Positions 37,226-46,396 of a stretch of 64,000 bases of DNA are shown piece after piece (position 1 is the first letter of the stretch; every line of letters begins with the position of its first letter). The stretch lies in assembly GCA_021784575.1 (NCBI GenBank), contig JAJYHX010000009.1:24477-88476 (forward strand), read 5' to 3'. The notes under the pieces are model-generated. The model made no database searches. It was not told the DNA's origin and saw only the letters and a list, made by a program, of their open reading frames with translations. Both the position numbers and the translations under genes were made by a program. Source of the stretch: Nitrospirota bacterium (GTDB taxonomy: Bacteria > Nitrospirota > JACRHJ01).

Positions 37226-37244
37226 GTGGCGTAATCCTCCGAGC

Positions 37245-40200
37245 TTACTTTGTCTGCCCTTTCATTAGCCGCAGAGATATTTTCTCCACCATCTCGCCCA
37301 GGTTCACGGGTTTGCTTACATAATCGTCGAACCCGCAGTCGAGGCATTTCTGCTGGTCGCCCTTCATGGCAAGGGCGGTCACGGCGATTACGGGTATTTT
37401 ACCCGTGGCGGGATCTTTTTTCAGCCTCTTCAAGACTTCAAATCCGTCCAGCCCCGGCATCTGTATGTCCATGAGGATGATGTCCGGGTTTTCGGCGGAA
37501 ACCTTCGTCAGAGCGGACGTGCCGTCGAAGGCTTCGACTACGTACGCCCCCTTCGATGTCAGATAATCCGATGCCAGGAGCATGTTGAGCTTGTTGTCTT
37601 CGACAATAAGGATTTTTTTACCCTGGATATAATCGGCGGGAATGCCCGGCTCGGACAGCGCTTTGCGGCCATCGGTCTTAAGGCCAGTTATTCTGCCGGT
37701 TAACGGCAATACGATGGTAAATTTCGTGCCTTTGCCTTCACTTGATTCAAAGATTATATTCCCGCGATGCAGTTCCACCAGCTTCTTTGTAAGCACAAGC
37801 CCCAGTCCCGTGCCTTCATGGCGCCTGGACAAAGAATTGTCTACGAGTTGGAACGGCTGAAATATCAAGTGCTTCTTGCTTTCCGGAATGCCTATCCCGG
37901 TATCCCAGACCGTTATGGTCAGAGCCGTTTCGTCCCGGCCGGCCGAAAGACCGACGCTGCCTCCAGCCTCCGTAAATTTTACGGCGTTTGAAAGGAGGTT
38001 ATAGATTATCTGCTTTATCCTTCGCTCGTCTCCAAAATAATTATCGACCTCCGGCCCTATCTCCTGAACGAGAGCTATATGGCGCCTTGTCGCCTTTTCC
38101 TTGATCATTATGAACGAGTTCTTGAGCAGGCTCGCAATCGAAAATTCCGAAAGCTCAAGCTGTTCCTTGCCGGCTTCTATCTTGGAAAGGTCGAGAATCT
38201 CGTTTATCAGGTCGATAAGATGCTGGCCGGACTGGTTTATCCCTTTAAGGTATTCTTCCTGCTTGTCGGACAACGGCCCGTATATCCTTTCAAGCAGCAC
38301 CTGGCTCAGGCCGATTACCGCGTTCAAAGGCGTCCGGAGCTCATGCGACATATTAGCCAGGAACTCGCTTTTCAGCCTGTTCACTTCTTCGAGCTGTTCC
38401 CGCGCCTGCCTCAGAATTACCGCTTCCTGTGTTTTCTTTACCAATTCATCTCTGGCAAGAATGGTTTCCGTTATGTCCAGGAGGGTGCCCATCCCGGCGA
38501 GTTTCCCGGAATAAACGACATTGGAGCCGTGTATCTCGACATGAATAACCTTTCCCGTTTTGGTTAGCCCACGGAAAAGATAGTGTATTATCGGCACTTC
38601 TCCCGACTCCCTTTTCCTTATGTTTTCCTGCACGAGCGGCCAGTCCTCCGGATATATGAGGTTTTTTGTGGCCGCGTCGGTCAGTTCTCCGGGTTCATAA
38701 CCGAATATTTCCGCAAAACGCGGGTTCACATACTTGAAAAACCCGCCCTGGACTATGTAAACCCCCACTCCGGACTGCTCCACAAGGTTCCGGAACTTCT
38801 CCTCAGACTCCCTGAGCGTCTGCTCGACCCTTTTCCGTTCCGTAATATCCTTTACTATCTGTATAAAAGAATTTAAATGTTCGTTCAGGGATACCGGGTA
38901 TAATGTCGTCTCAAAATACCTTCCTTGAAAGAACATCTCGCTGTTTGACGGTTTTTCCAGCGCGCTCAGAGGATCTCCCGCCGGGCAAAACGGGATCGGT
39001 TTGTTCGAGTCATGGAATATCTCGTAGCATTTATGGCCGACAATGTCGTCTATTTTCTTATCGAAATATTTCGATACTGCCCTGTTGGCCCTTATGATAG
39101 TATGGTCGGGCCGCTGTATGGTTATCATCTCTTCCATTGCATCGAAAGTAAGCTCCCATTCTCTTTTCCCGGCGGCTATCTTCTCAAGGAATCTGTGATT
39201 AAGTATGCCGGTCGCAAGCTGGTTTGCAACAGAAGTCAGCAGGTGAACCTCCTTGTCCGACAGAGCGGTTCCCGCATCGAGGTAATAGGTCATAACGCCC
39301 AGGATTCCGCTCTTGCCCTTGATTGGAAGGACGACGTGGCCGTGCTTGTGCATGTCCTGATAACTTGTCGTATGACGCGTGTCTTCAAAACAATCATCGG
39401 ATAAGATTATCTCTCCGCTTTCCGCGGCCTTCCCGCACAGGCATTCGCCCATTTTAATGCGGGCCTCCTTACGCAGCAGATACGGATGGAGCCCAACCTG
39501 AGCGGCCATGTAAAACTCGCCCGCGCTTTTATTGTCGCGCAGGAAAATAACCCCCTTTTTCTGCACCTCGAGGAACGGTATGGACAGGGTCTTCTCCAGT
39601 ACCTTCTGAAGCATTACTTCCAGGTCATTATTGGAGGCTATTATCTCGGCGACTTCATTGAGCGCCCGAAGCTCCCGGTTCTTGGAAAGAAGCTTCGAGT
39701 CGTTCTCCGTAAGGCTTTTTACAAGTTTCGCGTTTATTATTGCTATCATCGCCTGGTCGGCCACCTGCATGGCAAATTCGACTTCCGAATCAGAAAAAAT
39801 GTGCTGTTTCAACTCATTATGCAGGCATATAACCCCCTGCACCGAACCGCCCGCGCCAAGCGGGACAAGGAACACCGATTTAGCCCTGAGCTTCCTGTAA
39901 GCCTCTGTATCCCTGCCGACATCGTTAAGTATCATCGGCTTGTTGTTCTTTATAACTTCCGAGACCAGAGGAAGACTGTCGAGATGAAAACATGCCTGAG
40001 CTTCGGCGAATGCAAAGTTGTAACTTTCAACCACGTTTACGGCCTTATTAGGCTCGTCATATAAAAATATGACGCCGGATTCCATCTTGAGAGCGCGGGC
40101 CAGGTTTTCCACCAGTATCTCGAATATCTTTTCAAGCTCAATTGTTGAGACCATCGCCTTGTCTATCTGGTTGAGCATGGCGAGCCTCTGGTTTTTTTCA

Positions 40201-40757
40201 ATTACGGCGCTCTCCGCCTTCTTGCCATGTGTTATATCCCTGACCACCTCTATTACCGAGGCTATATTACCGCCCGGGTCCCGGAGCGGAGACGCGGTCA
40301 TCTCTATGTATGTTTCCCTGCCGAAGGCCTGGACATGTCTCTCCATTTTATGGACTTTGCCGTCCATGAAACTTTCGACAACGGGGCAACCCTCGCATAT
40401 TGCATCCCTATCCTCGTAGGCCTTATAGCAGCGCTCGCCGACATGAGCGCCCAACGCGCCGACAATTGCCGCATTCTGATACAGGATATTCATGTCTCTG
40501 TCCTGTATGCTTATATTGTCCCCCATGCAGGAGAGTATTTCTTCTATACTCCTTTTTTCTTCGAGCAGGGCCTTTTGTGACTTGTAAAGAATACGGAAAA
40601 CGAGGATCAGAAGGACTATGAGGGATAGGGAATCAACGACTTTCTCGGCGGCGCCGGACAATCCATACATCTCAACAATTGTCATTATCAGATACTCTGC
40701 CGCCGCAATACCCGTTATCAGCAGAAGTATCAGGATAATGGTTCTTTTTCTTTTCAT
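37245..40757 (-). CDS. Large hybrid sensor kinase (TM-PAS-GAF-GAF-PAS-PAS-HisKA-HATPase-REC)
   Basis: 1170 residues. Two N-terminal membrane helices (about 6-26 and 43-58) precede a PAS domain with a CEGCP motif (~75-185) and two GAF domains (~195-345, ~365-525). Two more PAS domains follow (~535-650, the first containing CPAGDP, and ~655-780), then HisKA with MSHELRTPLNAVIGLSQVLL, HATPase (WDTGIGIPESKKHLIFQPF, GTGLGLVLTKKLVELH) and a receiver with Asp in IILMDIQMPGLDG. The Cys pairs in the PAS domains could bind a cofactor or sense redox, but this is inference. No Shine-Dalgarno sequence precedes the ATG. Cotranscribed with the HD-GYP gene. Confidence 0.9.
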   Translation of the reverse strand: MKRKRTIILILLLITGIAAAEYLIMTIVEMYGLSGAAEKVVDSLSLIVLLILVFRILYKSQKALLEEKRSIEEILSCMGDNISIQDRDMNILYQNAAIVGALGAHVGERCYKAYEDRDAICEGCPVVESFMDGKVHKMERHVQAFGRETYIEMTASPLRDPGGNIASVIEVVRDITHGKKAESAVIEKNQRLAMLNQIDKAMVSTIELEKIFEILVENLARALKMESGVIFLYDEPNKAVNVVESYNFAFAEAQACFHLDSLPLVSEVIKNNKPMILNDVGRDTEAYRKLRAKSVFLVPLGAGGSVQGVICLHNELKQHIFSDSEVEFAMQVADQAMIAIINAKLVKSLTENDSKLLSKNRELRALNEVAEIIASNNDLEVMLQKVLEKTLSIPFLEVQKKGVIFLRDNKSAGEFYMAAQVGLHPYLLRKEARIKMGECLCGKAAESGEIILSDDCFEDTRHTTSYQDMHKHGHVVLPIKGKSGILGVMTYYLDAGTALSDKEVHLLTSVANQLATGILNHRFLEKIAAGKREWELTFDAMEEMITIQRPDHTIIRANRAVSKYFDKKIDDIVGHKCYEIFHDSNKPIPFCPAGDPLSALEKPSNSEMFFQGRYFETTLYPVSLNEHLNSFIQIVKDITERKRVEQTLRESEEKFRNLVEQSGVGVYIVQGGFFKYVNPRFAEIFGYEPGELTDAATKNLIYPEDWPLVQENIRKRESGEVPIIHYLFRGLTKTGKVIHVEIHGSNVVYSGKLAGMGTLLDITETILARDELVKKTQEAVILRQAREQLEEVNRLKSEFLANMSHELRTPLNAVIGLSQVLLERIYGPLSDKQEEYLKGINQSGQHLIDLINEILDLSKIEAGKEQLELSEFSIASLLKNSFIMIKEKATRRHIALVQEIGPEVDNYFGDERRIKQIIYNLLSNAVKFTEAGGSVGLSAGRDETALTITVWDTGIGIPESKKHLIFQPFQLVDNSLSRRHEGTGLGLVLTKKLVELHRGNIIFESSEGKGTKFTIVLPLTGRITGLKTDGRKALSEPGIPADYIQGKKILIVEDNKLNMLLASDYLTSKGAYVVEAFDGTSALTKVSAENPDIILMDIQMPGLDGFEVLKRLKKDPATGKIPVIAVTALAMKGDQQKCLDCGFDDYVSKPVNLGEMVEKISLRLMKGQTK

Positions 40758-40765
40758 ATTACAGT

Positions 40766-40794
40766 CTTATAACCTTAACTGTCTCCCGAATCAA
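40766..40794 (-). promoter_or_regulatory. Promoter abutting the large kinase start (leaderless?)
   Basis: Minus strand TTGATT (40794-40789), 17-base spacer, TATAAG (40771-40766). Only eight bases separate the -10 from the ATG at 40757, so the transcript would have a leader of about 0-3 bases. Confidence 0.55.
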
Positions 40795-41328
40795 TAAATT
40801 AAAAACACCTTATCCAGGCGGCGGGCATTATAAAATCCGGCGCAACCCAAAGACATCCAACTCCATATTTTGCCGTGTTTTTCCGGCGTTCCGAAGATTC
40901 TCCGGATGGCCTGTTTTAAATAACATAACGCCCGCGAATCTCAAGGATGGACGCCGCGATTATAACATTAATCAATAACCAACAGGAAGAGATATTATTA
41001 TCAGTCCACTCAACAATACTTAATTCCCGCGTATAGATGTATTGCGGCAATAACCTTGATCTCACAGACAAAGGTTTAATAGATTTTGCAATTGCACAGT
41101 TTAAACTTTAACTGCAATTTCATGCGAAGTCAATTAATTTTACTTCAGGCCGATAAATATTATGGCTGTTTCCCCTTAAAAACAGGCATATTTGACCGCT
41201 CAAAATTGCACGGAAACCGCTCCGAGGCCCTTTAAAACCGCCTCAAACTGAGCCCTGAAAACTGTCCGAAGAAGCCGAGCGATGCCGATACCGGCCTTGG
41301 TTTTTGAACATGTAAAGGGCGGAGAAAC
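40795..41328. other. Gene-free AT-rich stretch between the kinase and tRNA-Asp
   Basis: About 530 bp with no frame, no RNA family and no mobile element that I recognise. It contains an imperfect inverted repeat near 41093-41122 (TTGCACAGTTTAAAC... with AACTGCAA) and AT-rich patches. It may hold only the far-upstream region of the kinase promoter, or a small RNA I cannot identify by eye. Confidence 0.4.
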
Positions 41329-41360
41329 AAAAAGGCGGCAGAAAATACTGCCGCCTTTTT
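41329..41360 (-). terminator. Strong intrinsic terminator after tRNA-Asp
   Basis: Perfect 13-bp stem AAAAAGGCGGCAG / CTGCCGCCTTTTT with a 6-base loop. The minus strand ends in T5, so it terminates the tRNA-Asp transcript. The A5/T5 ends would make it work in both directions. Confidence 0.88.
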
Positions 41361-41365
41361 AAACT

Positions 41366-41442
41366 TGGCGGGGACGACGAGGCTCGAACTCGCGACCTCC
41401 TACGTGACAGGCAGGCGCTCTAACCAACTGAGCTACGTCCCC
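41366..41442 (-). tRNA. tRNA-Asp (GTC)
   Basis: 77-base minus-strand cloverleaf. The acceptor GGGGACG pairs with CGTCCCC. The D-arm is TAGCTCAGTTGGTTAGAG, the anticodon loop CTGTCAC with GTC at 41408-41406, and the T-arm GAGTTCGAGCCTC. G73 and an encoded CCA are present. All fit tRNA-Asp. Confidence 0.97.
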
Positions 41443-41481
41443 GATTCCGGGAATTATGTCCGAAACTTCAAAAGCTTGGAA

Positions 41482-41510
41482 TTTATACTATAAACCGATG
41501 CCTTAGTCAA
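41482..41510 (-). promoter_or_regulatory. Promoter for tRNA-Asp
   Basis: Minus strand TTGACT (41510-41505), 17-base spacer, TATAAA (41487-41482), about 40 bases before the mature tRNA 5' end. Confidence 0.6.
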
Positions 41511-41523
41511 CCTAAATTTAACA

Positions 41524-42150
41524 TTACGGTATCTTCCAGTATGTATGGAGCAAGCCGCCTGCCTGAAGCATGTTTAAAGCGTATGCAAGAGGTATGAAAA
41601 GCAGGAAAATACTCCCGTCCAGTAGCGTTTTCGCCATGCGCCGCGCATCGGCAGGGGCCTTGCCTCCTACCCGGAAAACGAATGGATTAGGAATGAAAGC
41701 CGGGACTTGTTTTTTGTATGCGAAAAATTCCGCGCCAAAAAGCATCTCAAGGCGTCTCTCCTCGGACTTTATAACAAACGGATAATAAAGCGAGAAGACC
41801 ACGAGATACAGAAAGATTACGGGGAGGTTTTCAAACACCAAACAGGCGCCCAGCCCGCCCAGGAACGAGAAGAAGTAAAGAGGGTTTCGGCACATGGAAT
41901 ATGGCCCGTCCTGGACGAGTTGGCTGTTTTTCCGGCCCCCTATATACATGGTGCACCATGCGCGTCCTGCAATCCCGGCAAGAATCACAAGGATTCCGCC
42001 ATATCTTAATGCCAGGTCGATTATACCGCCTTCAGGCCAGCCGGGGCGTGTAAAAAGCAGAAACGGGATTCCTGCGAGCAGAAAAACACCCGATATTATA
42101 CGCCGCTTCCGCTCAAAGAAATTGAAAGTATCTTTAGAACCGTCACCCAT
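41524..42150 (-). CDS. Isoprenylcysteine carboxyl methyltransferase-like membrane protein
   Basis: About 208 residues with some five hydrophobic segments. The ICMT/PEMT-like core is visible: DGPYSMCRNPLYFFSFLGGL (RNPxY motif) and KSEERRLEMLFGAEFFAYKK (EExxL...F...Y). Bacterial members methylate small or lipid substrates using SAM; the substrate is unknown. The ATG at 42150 overlaps the tldD stop (TGATG), so the two are coupled. The frame continues upstream inside tldD, but the extra 29 residues do not fit. Confidence 0.85.
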   Translation of the reverse strand: MGDGSKDTFNFFERKRRIISGVFLLAGIPFLLFTRPGWPEGGIIDLALRYGGILVILAGIAGRAWCTMYIGGRKNSQLVQDGPYSMCRNPLYFFSFLGGLGACLVFENLPVIFLYLVVFSLYYPFVIKSEERRLEMLFGAEFFAYKKQVPAFIPNPFVFRVGGKAPADARRMAKTLLDGSIFLLFIPLAYALNMLQAGGLLHTYWKIP

Positions 42151-43574
42151 CAGTGCATACCGCCTACAACTATATCGGCAATCAAAAGAGTCGGCTGCGC
42201 GTCGGACACGGGCGCGCCCTGCCCATCCTTGCCGCATGTGCCGATGCCAAAGCCGAGGTCGTTTCCTACCATGGTTATGCCTGAGAGCGCCTGCGGGCCG
42301 TTCCCGACAAGAGTCGCGCCGCGCACAGGCTCGGAAGCTTTACCCTTTTCGATTATATAACCCTCGCTGACCTCGAACACGAAATCCCCGTTTACGGTAT
42401 TTACCTGGCCTCCGCCCATCTTCTTTACAAGAAGCCCCCTGTCGCACGAGCTCAGGATCTCGGACGGCTCGCTCTTCCCCGGCAGTATCATCGTGTTCGT
42501 CATGCGCGGTATGGGCCGCGCCATATACGATTCGCGCCTGCCGTTACCGGTTGAGGAGGCGTTATCCTTCATCGCCGTCAGCCTGTCGTACATGAAGCCC
42601 TTCAATATTCCTTTTTCAACCAAGACCGTCCTTTGCGCCTCAATGCCCTCGTCGTCGAATGTAAACGAACCGCGCCTGTTAGGCAGCGTCGCGTCGTCTA
42701 CAACCGTCACAAGCGGCGAGCCGACCTGCCTGCCGACCTTGCCCGTATAGACCGAAAGCCCGTTCTGCGAGAGGTCCGCCTCAAGCCCATGCCCGATTGC
42801 CTCGTGCACCATCGTACCGCCCGCCTCGGACGACAGCACGACGGGCATCCTGCCGCCCGGCGCGGAACGCGCGGAAAGCATCATAACCGCCCTCCGTGCG
42901 GCCTTTTCTGCAACGGATGCGGCGGGAAACTCCCTGAACAACTCAAACCCGATGTTGCCGCCCTCAGCATCGTATCCGGTCTGGACGATACTCCCGTCCT
43001 TCGCCACCACGTTCACCGCCGCTACGAGATAATACCTTTCGTCGCGGGCAAGCGTGCCGTCCGAGCAGGCGATTGTTACGCGCTGGAGGGTGTCCCGGTA
43101 TTGAACCGATGCCTGGGATACCTTCCCGCTAACAGCCCGCGCGGCAATGTCGGCCTCTTTCACAAGCGCGAGCTTGCGCTCCACGGCCACACCCTCAGGC
43201 GGCTCAATAATTTTGTGGTTGACCGACGGACACTTCTCGCGCAAATCCAGTATAAGATCACCGCACGCGCTCGAATCGGCCGGACTGAAGCCAGTCGAGC
43301 CGGCAGACCGGCTTCGGGCACAGGTCCGCGAGACTTCAGCCGCAAGGTTCAGGAGCGCCTTTTCCGCCAGGTCGTTCGTGTAGGCGTATATCGTCCTGAA
43401 ACCGGTGATTACGCGCAAACCCGCGCCGGATTCGATGCCGGAGACGACCTTCTCGATCTTGCCGTCTTCGAGCGCAATCGCCGTAGGGACGGTATGCTCG
43501 ATGTATAAATCGGCATATTCTCCGCCGCGGGATAGGGCGGATTTTAAAATCTTTGAGTAGTCTATATCATTCAT
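42150..43574 (-). CDS. tldD: Metalloprotease TldD
   Basis: About 474 residues, TldD/PmbA family. With a TldE/PmbA partner it degrades unfolded peptides and, in some hosts, matures peptide antibiotics. The metal-binding HExxxH is in GTMVHEAIGHGLEADL, followed by conserved GSFTFDDEGIEAQRTVLVEK and GGGQVNTVNGDFVFEVSEG. The ATG at 43574 is preferred over a TTG two codons earlier; there is no clear ribosome-binding site, and the start lies just after the asd-operon terminator hairpin. No tldE/pmbA in the window. Confidence 0.94.
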   Translation of the reverse strand: MNDIDYSKILKSALSRGGEYADLYIEHTVPTAIALEDGKIEKVVSGIESGAGLRVITGFRTIYAYTNDLAEKALLNLAAEVSRTCARSRSAGSTGFSPADSSACGDLILDLREKCPSVNHKIIEPPEGVAVERKLALVKEADIAARAVSGKVSQASVQYRDTLQRVTIACSDGTLARDERYYLVAAVNVVAKDGSIVQTGYDAEGGNIGFELFREFPAASVAEKAARRAVMMLSARSAPGGRMPVVLSSEAGGTMVHEAIGHGLEADLSQNGLSVYTGKVGRQVGSPLVTVVDDATLPNRRGSFTFDDEGIEAQRTVLVEKGILKGFMYDRLTAMKDNASSTGNGRRESYMARPIPRMTNTMILPGKSEPSEILSSCDRGLLVKKMGGGQVNTVNGDFVFEVSEGYIIEKGKASEPVRGATLVGNGPQALSGITMVGNDLGFGIGTCGKDGQGAPVSDAQPTLLIADIVVGGMH

Positions 43575-43605
43575 AAACAAAAATGGGGGATGAAATTATC
43601 CCCCA
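43575..43605 (-). terminator. Intrinsic terminator of the ilv-leu-asd operon
   Basis: Minus strand stem TGGGGGAT / ATCCCCCA with loop AATTTC, followed by TTTTTGTTT. It lies 33 bases after the asd stop, and its T-run touches the tldD start. Confidence 0.85.
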
Positions 43606-43638
43606 AGTTTAACACAATTCTTACTGAAAGTAACGGGT

Positions 43639-44652
43639 TTATCTTATCAGTTCCTCCGCAATCTGCACGGCGTTGAAGGCCGCGCCTTTCAGGAGGTTGT
43701 CGGAGACGACCCAGATGTTAAGGCCGCGCTCAATCGATTCGTCCTCGCGGATTCTTCCGACATACGTCTCGTAGCGCCCCGCCGCGTCAATGGCAAGCGG
43801 ATAGAGGTTCCTCGACGGGTCGTCCATGACGATAACGCCCGGCGCGGAGGAGAGAATCGCCCGCGCCTCGTTCGCCGTGAGTTTCTTTTCCGTCTCGATA
43901 TTCACGGATTCGGAATGGCACCTGAACACCGGGACGCGCACGGTCGTTGCGGTCACCTTGATATTCGGGTCAAGCATCTTGTGCGTCTCATTGACCATCT
44001 TCATCTCTTCCTTTGTATAGCCGTTATCAAGGAAGGAATCAATATGCGGCAGGACGTTGAAGGCTATCTGGTGCGGATAGACCTTCTTTTGAATCGGCCT
44101 GAAATTAAGAAGCGCCGTCGTCTGGTCCATCAACTCGTCCATCGCTTTTTTGCCCGTGCCGGAGACGGCCTGGAAGGTCGTGACAACGATGCGCTTAATC
44201 CTGGCCGCCTCGTGTATGGGCTTCAGGGCTACGAGCATCTGTATAGTGGAGCAGTTCGGGTTCGCCACGATGCCCTTCGGGATGGTTTTAAGGTCTCTCG
44301 CATTCACCTCCGGAACAACGAGCGGCACGTCCGGGTCCATCCTCCATGCGCTGGAGTTGTCTATGACAATGCAGCCGTCGGCGGCGGCTATCGGCGCGAA
44401 CTCAAGACTCCTCGAAGCGCCGGCCGAGAAAAGCGCGATGTCTACACCCTTGAAGGAATTTTTATCCAGCTTGTGGACGGTAAGCTCTTTCCCCTTGAAC
44501 CCGACCTTTTTCCCCTCGGACTTCTCGGAGGCGTAAAGCTTGAGCTCCGACGCGGGGAAATCCCTCTCCTCAAGCGTGGAAACCATCTCCACGCCGACCG
44601 CGCCTGTAGCCCCCACCACCGCAACGACATACTTATCCTTTTTCTTAAACAT
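43639..44652 (-). CDS. asd: Aspartate-semialdehyde dehydrogenase
   Basis: NADPH-dependent reduction of aspartyl phosphate, feeding lysine/diaminopimelate, threonine and methionine synthesis. 337 residues from the ATG at 44652 (MFKKKDKYVVAVVGATGAVG), which overlaps the leuB stop (TAATG). The catalytic Cys is in NPNCSTIQMLVAL, with SGTGKKAMDEL and RCHSESVNIE also conserved. A longer frame upstream lies inside leuB. It is the last gene before the operon terminator. Confidence 0.96.
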   Translation of the reverse strand: MFKKKDKYVVAVVGATGAVGVEMVSTLEERDFPASELKLYASEKSEGKKVGFKGKELTVHKLDKNSFKGVDIALFSAGASRSLEFAPIAAADGCIVIDNSSAWRMDPDVPLVVPEVNARDLKTIPKGIVANPNCSTIQMLVALKPIHEAARIKRIVVTTFQAVSGTGKKAMDELMDQTTALLNFRPIQKKVYPHQIAFNVLPHIDSFLDNGYTKEEMKMVNETHKMLDPNIKVTATTVRVPVFRCHSESVNIETEKKLTANEARAILSSAPGVIVMDDPSRNLYPLAIDAAGRYETYVGRIREDESIERGLNIWVVSDNLLKGAAFNAVQIAEELIR

Positions 44653-45716
44653 TAATCGGACTCCTTGACAAATTTCGCCACCATGCTCCCGACCTCGCTC
44701 GTTCCCATGCCCATCTTCCCGGCTGCGAGGCTGTCCATCTTCGATATGGCCTTTACTACCGACTTCTCTATCCAGCCCGCGGCCTTCGTCTCGCCAAGAT
44801 GTTCGAGCATCATCTGGGCGGCGCATATCGCCGCAAGCGGATTAATAATGTTCATGCCGGTATACTTCGGGGCGGAGCCGCCTATCGGTTCAAACATCGA
44901 GACGCCCTTCGGATTGATATTGCCGCCCGCCGCAATGCCCATTCCGCCCTGCGTCATCGCGCCGAGATCGGTTATAATGTCCCCGAACATGTTGTCCGTA
45001 ACGATAACATCAAACCATTCCGGGTTCTTGACCATCCACATCGTTGTCGCGTCAACATGCGCGTAATCGGCCTTTATCCTGGGATACTCTTTGGCGACTT
45101 CATAAAACGCGCGCTCCCAGAGGTCGAACGCGAACGTAAGCACATTCGTCTTACCGCAGAGCATTACCTTTTTCCTGCCGGTCTTTTTCGCGTAATCGAA
45201 GGCGTACCGGATGCATCGCTCAACGCCTTTCCTGGTGTTTATAGATTCCTGCACGGCGACCTCGTCCGGCGTGCCTTTCTTTAACACTCCGCCCGCGCCG
45301 GCATAAAGCCCTTCGGTATTCTCGCGCACCACGACATAATTTATCTCCTTCGGGCCCTTGTCCTTGAGCGGCGTCCCCACGCCGGGCAGAAGCTTCACGG
45401 GCCGGAGGTTCACGTAGAGGTCGAGCGCAAACCGCATCTTAAGGAGTATGCCCTTCTCGAGTATCCCGGGCGCTACGTCCGGATGGCCTATCGCGCCAAG
45501 AAGTATGGCGTCATAGTCCCGGAGCGTATCGACATCCTTGTCGGACAGCGTCTCGCCTGTCTTTTTGTAACGCTCGCCTCCGAAATCGAACGTCTTGAAA
45601 GACAGGCCGAACCCCGCCCTTTTCGCCGCAGATTTGACTACCTTTACCGCTTCTGCCACCACCTCAGGCCCAGTCCCGTCCCCGGGGACGAGCGCAATCT
45701 TGTAGCTTTTTGGCAT
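44652..45716 (-). CDS. leuB: 3-isopropylmalate dehydrogenase
   Basis: 354 residues. NAD+-dependent oxidative decarboxylation in leucine synthesis. Family features include IALVPGDGTGPEV, VVRENTEGLYAG and NMFGDIITDLGAMTQGGMGI. The sequence is of the archaeal-like/isocitrate-dehydrogenase-like branch often paired with the short LeuC found upstream. GGGAG precedes the start. A small hairpin CCCGT/ACGGG lies in the 89-bp gap after leuD. Confidence 0.95.
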   Translation of the reverse strand: MPKSYKIALVPGDGTGPEVVAEAVKVVKSAAKRAGFGLSFKTFDFGGERYKKTGETLSDKDVDTLRDYDAILLGAIGHPDVAPGILEKGILLKMRFALDLYVNLRPVKLLPGVGTPLKDKGPKEINYVVVRENTEGLYAGAGGVLKKGTPDEVAVQESINTRKGVERCIRYAFDYAKKTGRKKVMLCGKTNVLTFAFDLWERAFYEVAKEYPRIKADYAHVDATTMWMVKNPEWFDVIVTDNMFGDIITDLGAMTQGGMGIAAGGNINPKGVSMFEPIGGSAPKYTGMNIINPLAAICAAQMMLEHLGETKAAGWIEKSVVKAISKMDSLAAGKMGMGTSEVGSMVAKFVKESD

Positions 45717-45805
45717 TATGAAATCTCCCTTCGAGTATTAACTGTCAACCCGTAAAAACGGGCTGGCATCAAAATCACCGGATTCCCGAACAACAGACGG
45801 CCATG

Positions 45806-46300
45806 TCACGCGGCCTTCTTCTTCACCCACTCCATCAGCCCGCCCGCGGCAATCAACTCCTGCATGAACGGCGGGATCGGAGCGGCCCTATACGTCTTGT
45901 TAGTTGTCAGGTTTTTTATTATCCCTTTTTCCGCGTCCACCTCTATCTGGTCGCCCTGCGATATGCCGTCAACGGCCTCCGGGCATTCGAATATCGGCAG
46001 GCCCATATTGAATGAATTGCGATAGAATATCCTGGCGAACGTCTTCGCCACAACACACGAGACTCCCGCAGCCTTTATGGCTATCGGTGCGTGTTCACGC
46101 GAGGAACCGCAACCGAAATTCTTATCGGCCAAGATGATGTCGCCCTTGCCCATCCGCTTTATGAAGTCGGGCTGTTTTGAGTCTTCCATGCAGTGTTTCG
46201 CAAGCTCGGACGGCTCAGAGGTATTCAGATATCTCGCCGGAATTATGGCGTCGGTGTCAATGTCCGCGCCGAATTTCCAGGCCTTCCCTTTCAGTTTCAT
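45806..46300 (-). CDS. leuD: 3-isopropylmalate dehydratase, small subunit
   Basis: Swivel-domain subunit of isopropylmalate isomerase. About 164 residues from the ATG at 46300 ([20 protein letters not shown]), with AAAGGAG six bases upstream. The motif [17 protein letters not shown] is the substrate-contacting signature. It works with LeuC encoded just upstream. A seven-residue longer frame begins inside the intergenic repeat and is unlikely. Confidence 0.95.
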   Translation of the reverse strand: MKLKGKAWKFGADIDTDAIIPARYLNTSEPSELAKHCMEDSKQPDFIKRMGKGDIILADKNFGCGSSREHAPIAIKAAGVSCVVAKTFARIFYRNSFNMGLPIFECPEAVDGISQGDQIEVDAEKGIIKNLTTNKTYRAAPIPPFMQELIAAGGLMEWVKKKAA

Positions 46301-46316
46301 AAGCGCTCCTTTACAG

Positions 46317-46390
46317 GCCACGGATTTTCCTGGTCTTCACGGATAGATTTATTCAATCTTTATCTGTGCAATCCGTGCCAATCCGTGGTC
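46317..46390. repeat. CACGGATT...AATCCGTG dispersed element (family E)
   Basis: Inverted arrangement in the leuC-leuD gap: CCACGGATTTTCC and TTCACGGATAG on one side, ATCTGTGCAATCCGTG and CCAATCCGTGG on the other. Elements of this kind are frequent in environmental bacterial genomes. Only one copy is seen here. Confidence 0.5.
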
Positions 46391-46396
46391 CAAAAA

